Shown: piece after piece, positions 53,326-63,210 of the stretch
How positions within the stretch are numbered: the first letter of the stretch is position 1
Layout of the letters: every line of letters begins with the position of its first letter
From: Rhizobium sp. SSA_523
GTDB taxonomy: Bacteria > Pseudomonadota > Alphaproteobacteria > Rhizobiales > Rhizobiaceae
NCBI RefSeq assembly: GCF_030435705.1
Contig: NZ_CP129382.1
Location: 3,342,501 to 3,406,500 of the forward strand
Direction: 5' to 3'
DNA: 64,000 bases
Made by a program: the position numbers and the translations under genes
Notes under the pieces: model-generated
Told to the model about the DNA's origin: nothing
Databases searched by the model: none
What the model saw: the letters and a program-made list of their open reading frames with translations, nothing else

Positions 53326-55023
53326 ATGAATCTGTTAGCTCAATTTAATCAAATCATGAAGAACCTCGGCTCGCTGGGGCAGACGAAGCTTCTGACTCTG
53401 GCAGGCGTCGGTCTCGTCTCGATGGCGATCGTCATTGCCGCAGCGCTTTATGTGAACAAGCCGGCCTATGAGACGCTCTATGTCGGCCTGGAAACCTCCG
53501 ATCTCAATCAGGTGAGCGCGGCCCTTGCGGAAGCCGGCATGGCTTTCGAAGTCGGCCAGGATGGCAAGAGCCTGCAGGTTCCCGTGGGCACCACCAGCCA
53601 GGCCCGTCTGATGCTGGCCGAGCGCGGCCTGCCCAACAGCAGCAATGCGGGTTATGAACTCTTCGACAACGTCGGTTCGCTCGGTCTCACCTCCTTCATG
53701 CAGGAAGTGACGCGTGTGCGCGCGCTGGAAGGGGAAATCTCCAGGTCCATCCAGCAGATCAGCGGCATTGCCGCCGCCCGCGTCCATATCGTCATGCCGG
53801 ATGTCGGCAATTTCCGCCGTGCGGGGCAGAAGCCGACGGCATCCGTCATGATCCGTGCCCAGAGCGATGCCGGCCGCAAGGCCGCCGCCTCCATCCGCCA
53901 TCTCGTTGCCTCGGCCGTTCCCGGTCTCGAAGTGGACGATGTGACGATTCTCGATTCCACCGGCCAGCTGCTCGCCTCGGGTGACGAATACGGCAACAGC
54001 ACGCTCAGCCGGACGCTCACCACCGTGCAGACGGTGCAGCAGGAGGTCGAATCCAATATCGACAAAGCGCTCGCTCCTTTCCTCGGCATGGACAATTTCC
54101 GCTCCAGCGCCACGGCCGTCCTGAACCTGGACACGCAGCAGATCCAGGAAACCGTCTTCGATCCCGAATCGCGCGTCGAACGCTCCGTGAAGGTCACCAA
54201 GGAAGCGCAGAAGTCGCAGCAGCGTGCGTCCGATACGGCAGCCACCGTGGAGCAGAATGTTCCGCAGGCGGCGCCGGAGGCCGGCGGTGCCGGTCCGGAA
54301 TCCTCCGACCAGAGCGACAAGAAGGAAGAGCAGACCAATTACGAGATCAACTCGAAGACGACGGCGACGACCCGCAACAGCTACCGGGTGGAGAAACTGT
54401 CGATCGCCGTGGTGGTCAATCGCGCCCGGATCGAGAAAATGGTAGGCGAGCCTGCCGACCAGCAGAAGGTCGATGCCTATCTGGCCGAGATGCAGAAGAT
54501 CGTCGCCACGGCAGCCGGCGTCAATGCCGAGCGCGGCGATGTGGTCAATGTCACGGCGATGGATTTCCTCGAAAACCAGCTGCTGGATGATGCAGCCGCC
54601 TCGGGCCCGGGTGTCGGCGAAATCCTCACCCGCAATCTCGGCGGCATCATCAATTCCGCGGCCTTCATCCTCGTCGCCTTCCTGGTCATCTGGTTCGGCC
54701 TGCGTCCGGTGGTTCGCACGGTTGCCGGCACAGGCAGCGGCTCCTCGGAGATCGCAAGCGAAGCGGCCGGTCTCGAACTGCCCGATTTCTCGCCGGCAGC
54801 CGGTGGCGCAGCAGCCCTGCCGGAAGGGTTTGGAGCGGATTTCGGCGCCGATTTCGGCTTCGACGGTGCCAGCGACCTCTTCGGGGCCGAAGACGATCCG
54901 AATGGCGGCTTCAACCGGCGCGTCAAGGAGGGCCCGGAAAAGCGTCTCGCCCGCATGGTCGAGATCTCCGAAGAGCGGGCGGCAAAGATCCTGCGCAAAT
55001 GGGCCGGCGAACGCGCCGCCTGA
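53326..55023 (+). CDS. fliF: flagellar MS-ring protein FliF
   Basis: 565-aa FliF. First membrane helix near 25-43 (LVSMAIVIAAALYV). Ring-building motifs include LYVGLETSDLNQVSAALAEA and LMLAERGLPNSSNAGYELFD. The periplasmic part ends at a second helix near 440-460 (AAFILVAFLVIWFGLRPVVR). The cytoplasmic tail, which binds FliG, has an unusual Phe-Gly-Asp-rich piece (EGFGADFGADFGFDGA, about 499-514) and ends ARMVEISEERAAKILRKWA. It follows cheT after 244 bp and precedes a strong terminator. Confidence 0.96.
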   Translation: MNLLAQFNQIMKNLGSLGQTKLLTLAGVGLVSMAIVIAAALYVNKPAYETLYVGLETSDLNQVSAALAEAGMAFEVGQDGKSLQVPVGTTSQARLMLAERGLPNSSNAGYELFDNVGSLGLTSFMQEVTRVRALEGEISRSIQQISGIAAARVHIVMPDVGNFRRAGQKPTASVMIRAQSDAGRKAAASIRHLVASAVPGLEVDDVTILDSTGQLLASGDEYGNSTLSRTLTTVQTVQQEVESNIDKALAPFLGMDNFRSSATAVLNLDTQQIQETVFDPESRVERSVKVTKEAQKSQQRASDTAATVEQNVPQAAPEAGGAGPESSDQSDKKEEQTNYEINSKTTATTRNSYRVEKLSIAVVVNRARIEKMVGEPADQQKVDAYLAEMQKIVATAAGVNAERGDVVNVTAMDFLENQLLDDAAASGPGVGEILTRNLGGIINSAAFILVAFLVIWFGLRPVVRTVAGTGSGSSEIASEAAGLELPDFSPAAGGAAALPEGFGADFGADFGFDGASDLFGAEDDPNGGFNRRVKEGPEKRLARMVEISEERAAKILRKWAGERAA

Positions 55024-55373
55024 GTTCCGCATCCTCCTCCATGAAAAAAGGCCGGGTCTTCCCGGCCTTTTTGCTGTCCGGCGTGAGACGGGCGCCAAGA
55101 CCCGCAAGACTGCATTCGGCAGGATTGCCCCCGGACAGAGTTGCTTATAAGTGAACGCTAATATAGTCGGAGGGCCGTCAGGCGGATGGTCTTCGCCTCT
55201 CCACAGGGCACGCTGAGGAAAATGTAGCCAGGTTATGGCAATTCCTGGGCAGCCTCTTAAAATGGCCATGATTCGATCAGCATGGCGAGCGCCAAACGGT
55301 GATCGCGACCCATGGCTGGAACGACACCGGGGAAAGGGGCATGATGCCACTTCCTACAGGGAGAAAAAGCTCG
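55024..55373. other. fliF-visN intergenic region
   Basis: 350 bp containing the terminator at 55050-55072 and, beyond it, the probable visN promoter. No gene seen. Confidence 0.55.
55050..55072 (+). terminator. Rho-independent terminator after fliF
   Basis: Perfect 7-bp stem GGCCGGG / CCCGGCC with loop TCTT, preceded by A6 and followed by T5. It should end the chemotaxis-fliF transcript. Confidence 0.88.
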
Positions 55374-56111
55374 ATGGAGTTGCAAAGCGCAGACATAAGG
55401 CCTGAGGGCAGGCACTCCATCGACAGCGCTGGGCCGAAATCCGGGACACGTGATTTGTTTCTGCGCCGTCTGTCGATCAGCGGCGCGACAGGCAATATGC
55501 AGGCCGTGATGCGGCTTCTGACCGATTATGTCGGCGCCTCCCGCTACCTCCTGGCCCGTTACGATCTGATCCAGGAACAGGGCCTCAATTCCATCGTCGC
55601 CTCCGACTGGCCCTTTGATCTTGTTCGACAATTGAGCGAAAACCTGGCGCGCGGCTATGCGAAGTCCACCGAGATCGAGAAATGCCTGGCCGTTCTCACC
55701 CCGCAATTTGCGCTTCTGCCGGACGAGGCCGAGGTGCAGGACGAGATCAGCCGGCAATATTGCGCGCTGACCTTCTGCGCGGGCCGGACGCGTTACTCGG
55801 TGATGCTGCTCTTCTTGGAAGGCCTGATCCTGTCCCAGGAGCGCCTGCGGGAAATCGGTCTGCTGGCGGGCTACGCATTGAGCCTGGGCGAGACCCGTGC
55901 CGGCCGCGTCGATCGCGATTTTGATTTGACGGATCGCGAGCTCGAATGTCTGTTCTGGATCGCGGAAGGCAAGACGAGCGATGAAATTGCCGTGATCCTG
56001 GGAATTTCGCGCAATACCATCAACAATTATATCACCAGCGTGATGCGCAAAACGGCGACCAAGACGCGATCGGAAGCGATCGCCTATGCGGTCCGCAACA
56101 ATTTGGTTTAG
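55374..56111 (+). CDS. visN: LuxR-type motility master regulator VisN
   Basis: 245-aa regulator. The N-terminal ligand-type domain starts MELQSADIRPEGRHS and the C-terminal LuxR helix-turn-helix reads DLTDRELECLFWIAEGKTSD, VILGISRNTINNYITSVMRK. VisN works with VisR as the top activator of flagellar, motility and chemotaxis genes in Rhizobiaceae, via Rem. I prefer the ATG at 55374 (GGAG upstream); 55341 is also possible. visR begins 10 bp after the stop. Confidence 0.88.
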   Translation: MELQSADIRPEGRHSIDSAGPKSGTRDLFLRRLSISGATGNMQAVMRLLTDYVGASRYLLARYDLIQEQGLNSIVASDWPFDLVRQLSENLARGYAKSTEIEKCLAVLTPQFALLPDEAEVQDEISRQYCALTFCAGRTRYSVMLLFLEGLILSQERLREIGLLAGYALSLGETRAGRVDRDFDLTDRELECLFWIAEGKTSDEIAVILGISRNTINNYITSVMRKTATKTRSEAIAYAVRNNLV

Positions 56112-56120
56112 GACCGTAAA

Positions 56121-56873
56121 ATGACGTCTTGGCAGGGAGTGTTCGAAGGCGGTGGCGCCGGTCCTGGTGTGTACCAGGGGTCCACCGCGCGCGCCTCAAG
56201 CCGATCCGATGTCTTCCCGCGCCTGGTGGCCATGCAAAAGGCGCTGCACGCCCGCAATTTCGCCGTGCTGCGCATTTCCGGCGCCGGGCTTCCCAACAAG
56301 CGCAAGATGGTCTGCGAACTCGACAATTGGGGCGGTGTCGGCGCCGAGCAGGGGCGGGCGCTGCTGGAAGCCTATGGCGACGCCTTTCTGCATCACATTG
56401 AAGTGTCGGTCCTGCCCATGGCCTGGAGCAGCATGGAAGCCGAGGCGAAGGGAACGGCCGGCGAGGCGCCGCCAATGGTGGTCAAACTGGAAACCAGGGA
56501 TCTGCCCTTTTCCGGCATTGCCTTTCCGGTCCGCCTGGGGGCGGTCGGCAACGGCTTCGTCGCCTTTTCCGGTGGCCCGATCAATATTGCGAGCGATCTC
56601 GTCGTCGAGCAGCATGTGCGCAGCTGCCACGTGATGATGGATCTTCTGGCGCTGGATGAACGGCGTGCCGTTCCCTCCGAGGCGCTGAGCGAGCGCGAGA
56701 TCGCCTGCCTGCAACTGGCCGGCGATGGCCAGATCAGCGAAGAGATCGCCGAGCGGCTGGGGCTTTCCGTACACACCGTCAATGCCTATCTCGGTTCGGC
56801 CACCATCAAGCTGGACGCCGTCAACCGCATCCAGGCGATCGCCAAGGCGATCCGGCTCGGCTATATCCATTAA
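56121..56873 (+). CDS. visR: LuxR-type motility master regulator VisR
   Basis: 250-aa partner of VisN. The N-terminal domain (LVAMQKALHARNFAVLRISG, MVCELDNWGGVGAEQGR) is of the autoinducer-binding-like class. The C-terminal LuxR helix-turn-helix is LSEREIACLQLAGDGQISEE, RLGLSVHTVNAYLGSATIKL. It is co-transcribed with visN and is predicted to act as a heterodimer with it. Confidence 0.88.
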   Translation: MTSWQGVFEGGGAGPGVYQGSTARASSRSDVFPRLVAMQKALHARNFAVLRISGAGLPNKRKMVCELDNWGGVGAEQGRALLEAYGDAFLHHIEVSVLPMAWSSMEAEAKGTAGEAPPMVVKLETRDLPFSGIAFPVRLGAVGNGFVAFSGGPINIASDLVVEQHVRSCHVMMDLLALDERRAVPSEALSEREIACLQLAGDGQISEEIAERLGLSVHTVNAYLGSATIKLDAVNRIQAIAKAIRLGYIH

Positions 56874-56992
56874 AGATCGCGGATCCGGACGATCGCCGCA
56901 TGCGTCAGAGACGTGGCTGGCCCCGATCGAATCGGTGTCCCGCGGTCAGTTTTCGCCAGAGATATTGGTTTTGCCCATAGAGGCACAAAGGG

Positions 56993-57028
56993 CCGAAAGG
57001 AGGCGCCCTGGCGGGCGCCTGTCCTTCG
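56993..57028. terminator. bidirectional hairpin terminator between convergent genes
   Basis: Perfect 8-bp core AGGCGCCC / GGGCGCCT with loop TGGC (57001-57020), extended by CCGAA / TTCGG on either side. It lies between the visR stop and the stop of the minus-strand gene. Confidence 0.65.
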
Positions 57029-57031
57029 GCA

Positions 57032-57469
57032 TCAGCTGGCGAGCGCGGTCGGCCGGCGGATATAGCGCGCCTCATGCAGCGAGCGCGACAGGAAGGCGGT
57101 ATTCTCCGCCGGATCGTCGGACGGAAACAGGAAGGAAATATGGTCGATCTCGACCCCGGCCGTCGTATCGGTCAACGTCAGGCGCGCATAGATCTTGATG
57201 TCGCGCGGCTTGATCTCCAGGTCGAGAATGACCTCCGGCACCGTATTCCAGTCCAGCCGGTAGTCGCCGCCGCTGCCGAAACTGATCGTGCCGGGATGGA
57301 AGTACAGCTCTGCCGCGGAGGACACCAGATCGGCAATGCTGCTGTGGCATTCGAGCCGGAGGAGTGAAATCAGGTCTACCGCGTCAATAAGCCGGAGTTC
57401 GGTGGCCAGCGGGCTGATCGCTTTTGCGAGAATTTTTTCGCGTTCCAACGAGTGATTGCATTTCTTCAT
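57032..57469 (-). CDS. conserved hypothetical protein downstream of flhB
   Basis: 145-aa protein that I do not recognise by name. It starts MKKCNHSLEREKILAKAISP, continues LATELRLIDAVDLISLLRLE, and has a beta-rich middle with VILDLEIKPRDIKIYARLTL. No signal peptide or membrane helix. Its ATG is 5 bp after the flhB stop, so it belongs to the motA-fliM-fliN-fliG-flhB unit and probably serves the motor or export apparatus. A small gene at this place is usual in related rhizobial flagellar clusters. Confidence 0.7.
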   Translation of the reverse strand: MKKCNHSLEREKILAKAISPLATELRLIDAVDLISLLRLECHSSIADLVSSAAELYFHPGTISFGSGGDYRLDWNTVPEVILDLEIKPRDIKIYARLTLTDTTAGVEIDHISFLFPSDDPAENTAFLSRSLHEARYIRRPTALAS

Positions 57470-57474
57470 AGTCT

Positions 57475-58554
57475 TCAGCGTATCCGTCTCTTGGGTGCAC
57501 GCGCGGCGTATACCCGGTGAATCAGCTCAGCCACGGCCTTGTAAAAGGCTGGTGGAATGACACTATCCACTGAGACTTGCGCAAACATGGAGCGGGCCAG
57601 GGGAGCATCCTCGAAAACGGGGATCTGATTGGCTTCCGCCAGTTCGCGAATTTTCAAAGCGACAAGGTCGGTTCCCTTGGCAACCACCACCGGCGCCTCG
57701 CTTTCCTCGCGCACATAGCGCAGGGCAACGGCGTAATGCGTCGGATTGGCGATGACGAGCGTCGCGCGGGGAACATTGTTCATCATGCGCTGGCGTGCAC
57801 GGCTGCGCATTACCGAGCGCTGGCGCGATTTGACCAGCGGATCGCCCATGGCCTGCTTGTTTTCGTCCTTCACCTCCTGTTTCGTCATCTTCAGCTGGCT
57901 GTACCAGTGATGGCGGGTCCAGAAGAAATCCGCTGCGGCAAGCACGGCCGTGGCCAGCAGGATCACGATCATCATCTTCTTCAGCGAGGAAAAGAGCATG
58001 GCCGGGATGATGATCGGATCGGCAAACAAAGCGTCGAGCGTATGCAGGAAATCGCTGCGCATGACGAAGAACATGGTGATGCCGACAATGGCGATCTTGA
58101 AAATCGATTTGGAAAATTCGACGAGGCCCGGCAGGCTGAAAATACGGCCGAAACCCTTGATCGGCGAGACGCGGGAAAGCTGCGGCCTGATTCGCTCGAG
58201 AACCAGCGAGGGCATGTTCTGGGCGAATGAGGAGCCAAGGCCGAAAAGCGCGAAAAGCAGCATGACCGGCATCAGGAACATGGCGGCGTCATGGCCGATA
58301 TAGCTTGCAAGCGAGACCACGTCGGACGCATTTTCAAGCTTCCACTGGTCCGGTTTTTCGATGATGTCCTTCAGCGATTCGCCCAGCCGGTTGACGCTCG
58401 TGGGCATGAAGAAGATCATGAAGAAATAGAAGGCGAGGGAGGAGGCGAAAAGCGTGACCTCCTTGGAAAAGGGCACATTGCCCTTCTCAGCGGCATCCTG
58501 CAGCTTTTTATGGGATGGAGCTTCTGTTTTGCTGTCTTTATCTTCGTCAGACAA
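57475..58554 (-). CDS. flhB: flagellar export switch protein FlhB
   Basis: 359-aa FlhB: hydrophilic N-terminus ([20 protein letters not shown]), four membrane helices, and a cytoplasmic C-terminal domain with the autocleavage site Asn270-Pro-Thr-His ([15 protein letters not shown]). FlhB switches the export gate from hook-type to filament-type substrates after cleavage. It starts at a TTG (58554), with AAGGA 9 nt upstream; a nearby ATG is out of frame. Confidence 0.95.
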   Translation of the reverse strand: MSDEDKDSKTEAPSHKKLQDAAEKGNVPFSKEVTLFASSLAFYFFMIFFMPTSVNRLGESLKDIIEKPDQWKLENASDVVSLASYIGHDAAMFLMPVMLLFALFGLGSSFAQNMPSLVLERIRPQLSRVSPIKGFGRIFSLPGLVEFSKSIFKIAIVGITMFFVMRSDFLHTLDALFADPIIIPAMLFSSLKKMMIVILLATAVLAAADFFWTRHHWYSQLKMTKQEVKDENKQAMGDPLVKSRQRSVMRSRARQRMMNNVPRATLVIANPTHYAVALRYVREESEAPVVVAKGTDLVALKIRELAEANQIPVFEDAPLARSMFAQVSVDSVIPPAFYKAVAELIHRVYAARAPKRRIR

Positions 58555-58672
58555 GGCTTCATCCTTGGTCCGTAGGGCGTTGGCGCGGTTTCCGCTCCAA
58601 TCACGCCCAAAGCGCTCTCACGAAGCCGTCATGGCTTCCTGCAAGGGCGGACGGCGATCGCGCCGTCCATCC

Positions 58673-59725
58673 TCATGCTGCTTCCGTAGAGGTTTCTCCT
58701 GATTCGGTCGAGACTTCCTTCAGCTGTATCTGGCCGGCATTGGACAGCCGGATCGCTTCCTGCGCCACCGCACGGCGGGCAATGGCGATTTCGCGCGGAT
58801 TGGTGACGCCGTTGCCGCCGCCCAGATCCGCTTCGATCATGCGGCGCTGACGCGGGCTGATGCAGGAGAGAACACATTCCTTGATCTCGGGCGTGGCGCC
58901 GCGCAGCGCCATCGTCAGGATGTCGCCGGCAATATCGTTGAGCAGCATGACGCGGCTGCGCTGCGGCATGGCCAGCAGGTCTTCGAACAGGAAGATCTTC
59001 GGACGGACCTTCTTGACCGATTCCTTGCTGATCGTCTCGAGCGAGGTCAGCAAGGTGTCGACCTGCGGCTTGTCCAGCTCGTTCATCAACTCGGCAACCT
59101 TGTTGGAGCCGTTCGAATTGCGCTCCGCCTCGATCATCTCGATCAGTTCGATGACGCGGTTTTCGATGATCTGCGCCGCCTTGGGGCTGACATCCTTCAT
59201 GTTGACCGTACGGTTCATGATGTCGGCGCGCTGGCCGTCGGGCAGCTGCAGAAGCAGCTTGGCGCCGAAGGAGGAAGGCAGCATGGACAGGATATAGGCG
59301 ATCGTCTGAGGATGCTCGCGCTGGAGGAACTGGCCGACGAAGATCGGGTCGGCATCCTGCAGGCGATCCCAGATGGAGGTCTCGTAAGCCTGGAAGGCGG
59401 TGCGGCGGCCGAGAAGGCCGTCGACTTCTTCCGGTGTCAGTCCCTCTTCCAAAATGCTCTCGATGGCGCGGGCATTGTCCATCAGGCCAGCGCCCTCGGT
59501 GAAGAGGTCCTCGAATTCGTTGACCAGCTGCAGCAGCTCGTCCGGAGGGATTTCCCGCAAAGTCTGTGCTGAGGCAATGATTGTCTGAAGTTCCGTCTGC
59601 GTGAAATACTTCAACAACTTGCCCGCAACCCCCTTGCCCATGGCAAGGAGCACTGCCGCAGCCTTTTCAGCTTGGGACAACGGTTTCGTCGATACTGCGC
59701 CTCCGAAATCGTCAAAGTCCATCAT
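58673..59725 (-). CDS. fliG: flagellar switch protein FliG
   Basis: 350-aa FliG that joins FliF to the C-ring and meets MotA for torque. N-terminal LSQAEKAAAVLLAMGKGVAG, middle EHPQTIAYILSMLPSSFGAK (the EHPQ motif), and C-terminal torque helix region FLFEDLLAMPQRSRVMLLND with VLSCISPRQRRMIEADLGG. Two adjacent ATGs at 59725 and 59722 follow GAGGGAAG. Confidence 0.95.
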   Translation of the reverse strand: MMDFDDFGGAVSTKPLSQAEKAAAVLLAMGKGVAGKLLKYFTQTELQTIIASAQTLREIPPDELLQLVNEFEDLFTEGAGLMDNARAIESILEEGLTPEEVDGLLGRRTAFQAYETSIWDRLQDADPIFVGQFLQREHPQTIAYILSMLPSSFGAKLLLQLPDGQRADIMNRTVNMKDVSPKAAQIIENRVIELIEMIEAERNSNGSNKVAELMNELDKPQVDTLLTSLETISKESVKKVRPKIFLFEDLLAMPQRSRVMLLNDIAGDILTMALRGATPEIKECVLSCISPRQRRMIEADLGGGNGVTNPREIAIARRAVAQEAIRLSNAGQIQLKEVSTESGETSTEAA

Positions 59726-59752
59726 GGTCTTCCCTCACTGTCCCTCATGGGA

Positions 59753-60307
59753 TCAGATTTTCTTGGTGCTCAAAACTTCCGTCAGCTTCACGCCGAAGCG
59801 GGTATCGTCATTCTCCAGGACGGTGATTTCGCCCTTGGCAATCCGGCGGCCGTTGACGGTGATCTCCACCGGTTCGCCAATTCTCTTGTCCAGCGCGATG
59901 ATGGCGCCTTCCTGTAGTTCCATCAGGCCAGAGACCTGCATCTTGCTCGTTCCCAGCACGATCTCGACGGTGATCGGAATATCCATGATCAGGTCGAGAT
60001 TGGACGTCAGGGCACTTCCCGGCTCCTGCATGGCGGCAGAAGAGCCGCCGAAGCCCGTCGTGCCGAAATCATTGCCGCCGAAATCCTCGCCCATCGGCGA
60101 TCCGGCGAATTCACCGCCGAACTCGCCGCCGAATGATGCGGCCGTTTCTGCGCCAGCGCCGAATTCGGCGCCGAAATCCGGTGCGGTCCCCTCTGAATCA
60201 GCCTTCAGGACGCCCCGCAGATCGTCGATAGCCTGGTCCAGCTCGCCATCATTGGCAGTCGCCGGAAAAATATCGTCTTCGTCGAGTGGGCTCTTGTTGG
60301 TTGCCAT
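59753..60307 (-). CDS. fliN: flagellar switch protein FliN with FG-rich N-terminal extension
   Basis: 184-aa FliN. The C-terminal 85 residues are the conserved C-ring domain ([40 protein letters not shown]). The N-terminal half is extended and low in complexity, with repeated Phe-Gly pairs ([20 protein letters not shown], then [15 protein letters not shown], about 42-90). Start at 60307 ([12 protein letters not shown]); the frame is open to a GTG at 60358. It lies 70 bp after the fliM stop. Confidence 0.92.
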   Translation of the reverse strand: MATNKSPLDEDDIFPATANDGELDQAIDDLRGVLKADSEGTAPDFGAEFGAGAETAASFGGEFGGEFAGSPMGEDFGGNDFGTTGFGGSSAAMQEPGSALTSNLDLIMDIPITVEIVLGTSKMQVSGLMELQEGAIIALDKRIGEPVEITVNGRRIAKGEITVLENDDTRFGVKLTEVLSTKKI

Positions 60308-60377
60308 GGACGTATTATCCCTTTCGAAACTTGCGTCAGCCTGCCCATGATCCGGCACGGCTGTAAATTGGCATCCG

Positions 60378-61310
60378 TCACCCCATCAGGTGACGCATCA
60401 GTTCGTCCTCGCTGCTGATATTGTCCTTCACCCGGACGGTATAGCGCTCTCCCGAGCGGCCAAATTCGCAGCTGTACATATCCTTGCTGTTGGCGCTGAC
60501 CTGAACGCGCACATCGGCCTTGTCCTCGAACGCGATGACATCGCCCGCCATCAGGCGCGACACGGCGTTGAGGGTCAGGCTTTCCAGCCTGATTCGCGCC
60601 TCCAGCGTCACTTGCGAGCGCCGAACCTGTTCGGCAATGCGCTGCGCCCATTCCTGCTTCTGCTTGCCCAGCTGGCCCTTCGATTTCGGCGTCACCACCC
60701 TGGTCTTCAACAAGGCCTTCTGCGGAATGACGAGGGCGATTTCCGACGTCACCTTGCCGATTTCGATTGCCATGCGGATGGCGGCGCCGAATTCCGGCTG
60801 GACATCATCGTCCGGCTTTGCCCGGTCCTTGGCATTGTGCGGCCTTTCAAGCAGCGGCTCAAAACCACCTTGCGCGTTCACACCCGATCGCAGCACATTC
60901 GCCACGCGCTCGAAAACCATCACGGCCAGGTCGAGCTCGATATCGGAAAGGGCACGCTCCGGCGGCTGCTGCACCATATCCGCTTCCGCGCCGAGCATGC
61001 GCTCCATCAGGCCGATGACGAAGCCATTGCCGCAACCGAGAACGAAGTTGGGCGACCAGTTCCGCAGGGAACCGTTGGAAAAGGCAAAGGTCTGGCCAAG
61101 TTCGCGCAGCAGATCTTCCATCAGGCCGGACTGGAAGCCGTTATAGGTGACGGAGATCGGGAAACCCGTCTCGCTCTGGAAGACGTCCGGCAGGAACTCG
61201 CAATAGAGCTGGCCGAAGTCGCTGCAGATCTTCTCGACGGTCTTGTAGTCGCCAAGGCCGCCGGTCAGCTTCGCCAGGAGTGCCAGATCCATGCTGTGCG
61301 TGTCATTCAT
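60378..61310 (-). CDS. fliM: flagellar switch protein FliM
   Basis: FliM of the rhizobial type, about 310 aa; CheY2 binds it to alter rotation. Segments: [40 protein letters not shown], and the C-terminal FliN-like domain ([20 protein letters not shown]). The classic N-terminal CheY-binding EIDALL motif is not present. Three near starts exist: TTG 61328, ATG 61319 and ATG 61310; I choose 61310 because AGGA lies 8 nt before it. Confidence 0.92.
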   Translation of the reverse strand: MNDTHSMDLALLAKLTGGLGDYKTVEKICSDFGQLYCEFLPDVFQSETGFPISVTYNGFQSGLMEDLLRELGQTFAFSNGSLRNWSPNFVLGCGNGFVIGLMERMLGAEADMVQQPPERALSDIELDLAVMVFERVANVLRSGVNAQGGFEPLLERPHNAKDRAKPDDDVQPEFGAAIRMAIEIGKVTSEIALVIPQKALLKTRVVTPKSKGQLGKQKQEWAQRIAEQVRRSQVTLEARIRLESLTLNAVSRLMAGDVIAFEDKADVRVQVSANSKDMYSCEFGRSGERYTVRVKDNISSEDELMRHLMG

Positions 61311-61324
61311 ATCCGTCATCCTGC

Positions 61325-62200
61325 TCAAGCCGCCTTTTCGCCGCCGCCGCCGGGATTCATCATTTCCTGTTCCACCGAATCGATCGAGGGGCGTTCGTAG
61401 CTGGAAATCGTCTTGCGGCCATATTCAAGAGCGACCTGCGGCACGGAACCATTCATATAGGCGATCAGCGTCTGCTTCACGACAATGTACAGGCGATGCT
61501 GCTTGCCGCGCACGATCTTGATCTGCGAGCAGAGTGGCGAGACGAGGCAGTAGGACAGGAAGATGCCGAGCATGGTGCCGACCAGTGCGGCGCCGATCAG
61601 GCCACCGAGAACCTCCGGCGATTCATTGATCTTGCCCATGGCCTTGATGACGCCGAGAACGGCCGCGACGATGCCGATGGCGGGGAAGGCGTCGCCCATG
61701 GTCGCCAGCGCGTTGTAGGGCTTCATCTTGTCGTGCAGGATCGTCTCGATCTCCTCGTCCATCAAGGCCTCGATCTCGTGGCTACGGGCATTGCCGATGA
61801 TGATGAGACGAACATAGTCGCAGATGAACGAGGTGAGTTCCTTGTTCTTCAGGATGGTCGGCGCCGACTGGAAGATCGCCGATTCTTCCGGATTGTCGAT
61901 ATGCGCCTCGATCTCGTTGCGCGACTTCGTGCGAAGGTCGCGCATAAGAGAATAAAGAACGCCAAGGACGTCGAGGTAATTGCGCTCCTTCGGCACGGCA
62001 TATTTGAATGCCTCGCCGAGAGCCTTCCCGGAATCCTTCACCACCTTCATCGGGTTCGCCATGATGAAGCCGCCAAGGCCCGCCCCGCCGATGATCATCA
62101 GCTCGAAGGGCTGGACAAGCACGTCCAGGTGCCCGCCCATCGCCATGTAGCCACCAAGAACGCAGCCGAGAGTGATCACAAATCCGATAATAATGGTCAT
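61325..62200 (-). CDS. motA: flagellar stator protein MotA
   Basis: 291-aa MotA proton-channel subunit with four membrane helices ([72 protein letters not shown]). A charged cytoplasmic loop between helices 2 and 3 touches FliG. It is the first gene of the minus-strand switch operon and lies 14 bp before the chosen fliM start. motB is not in the window. The frame upstream of 62200 is not coding. Confidence 0.95.
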   Translation of the reverse strand: MTIIIGFVITLGCVLGGYMAMGGHLDVLVQPFELMIIGGAGLGGFIMANPMKVVKDSGKALGEAFKYAVPKERNYLDVLGVLYSLMRDLRTKSRNEIEAHIDNPEESAIFQSAPTILKNKELTSFICDYVRLIIIGNARSHEIEALMDEEIETILHDKMKPYNALATMGDAFPAIGIVAAVLGVIKAMGKINESPEVLGGLIGAALVGTMLGIFLSYCLVSPLCSQIKIVRGKQHRLYIVVKQTLIAYMNGSVPQVALEYGRKTISSYERPSIDSVEQEMMNPGGGGEKAA

Positions 62201-62458
62201 CGCGTGCCTGTACCGTGCCTGAACTGGTTGTATCCCATCCTGCTGATACCGGCACTGGCTTGCGTGAGGCTGGGTTGCCGGTCGCTTCCAGGCTTTCCGG
62301 CGCGAGACAGCCGCCCTCTGGTGTGAGACAGCCTCGCACAAGTCTCTCTGCTTATCACCGGGAGGACGGATCGCTTCACCATCCGCATCCCTCCATCCTG
62401 CAGCCTGGGTCCGGTTACTGCCCGGCTGCCAAGAGAGTTCGAGACGGAGCTTTATTTC
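62201..62458. promoter_or_regulatory. divergent promoter region, motA / flgF
   Basis: 258 bp separating the switch/stator operon from the flgF-fliI operon. It must drive both. I could not identify a confident Rem or sigma-factor site by eye. Confidence 0.45.
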
Positions 62459-63193
62459 ATGCAGTCTGGATTGTACGTCGGCATCTCGTCGCAAATGGCT
62501 CTTGAGCGGCGCCTCAACACCATTGCCGATAACATTGCGAACATGAACACGGTCGGCTTCCGTTCGACCGAGGTGAAATTCGACGAAGTGTTGAGCAAGA
62601 CGCACAACGATCTGAATGCCAAAGTGGCCTTTGTCAGCCAGGGCAATGATTATCTTTCCACCCGCAGTGGCGGCCTGACGCAGACGGGCAATCCGCTGGA
62701 TGTCGCCGTCAAGGGCGATGCCTGGTTTGCCATCGATACGCCGGCGGGTCAGGTCCTGACGCGCGACGGCCGTTTCACCATGCGCGAGACGGGCGAACTG
62801 ATCTCCAATATGGGCTATCCCGTTCTCGATGCCGGCGGCGCGCCGATCCAGCTGAACCGGGCCGGCGGACCGCCGAAGATCAGCGCCGACGGGCGCATCA
62901 CGCAGGACGGCAATGTCGTCGCAACGCTTGGCCTGTTTTCGGCGGATGTGTCGCAGGGCTACCTGCGCTACGAAAACGGCGGCATCATTCCGACCGCTGC
63001 GCCGCAGCCGGTCGTGGACACGTTCAATGTCAGCGTGGCGCAGGGCTATCTGGAAGAATCCAACGTCAATGCCATCGGCGAAATGACCGAGCTGATCCAG
63101 GTGAACCGCAATTTCGCGGCCATCTCCTCCTTGATGCGCGACACCGAAAGCTCGTTCAGCGAGGCGATCAAAGTGCTCGGTGGCTCACGCTGA
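62459..63193 (+). CDS. flgF: flagellar proximal rod protein FlgF
   Basis: 244-aa rod protein of the FlgF/FlgG family. The N-terminus [20 protein letters not shown], with [20 protein letters not shown], is the axial-protein signature. The centre has [20 protein letters not shown] and the C-terminus [19 protein letters not shown] coil ([20 protein letters not shown]). It forms part of the periplasmic rod. fliI follows after 17 bp. Confidence 0.93.
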   Translation: MQSGLYVGISSQMALERRLNTIADNIANMNTVGFRSTEVKFDEVLSKTHNDLNAKVAFVSQGNDYLSTRSGGLTQTGNPLDVAVKGDAWFAIDTPAGQVLTRDGRFTMRETGELISNMGYPVLDAGGAPIQLNRAGGPPKISADGRITQDGNVVATLGLFSADVSQGYLRYENGGIIPTAAPQPVVDTFNVSVAQGYLEESNVNAIGEMTELIQVNRNFAAISSLMRDTESSFSEAIKVLGGSR

Positions 63194-63210
63194 CGCCGCG
63201 GGGATGAACC

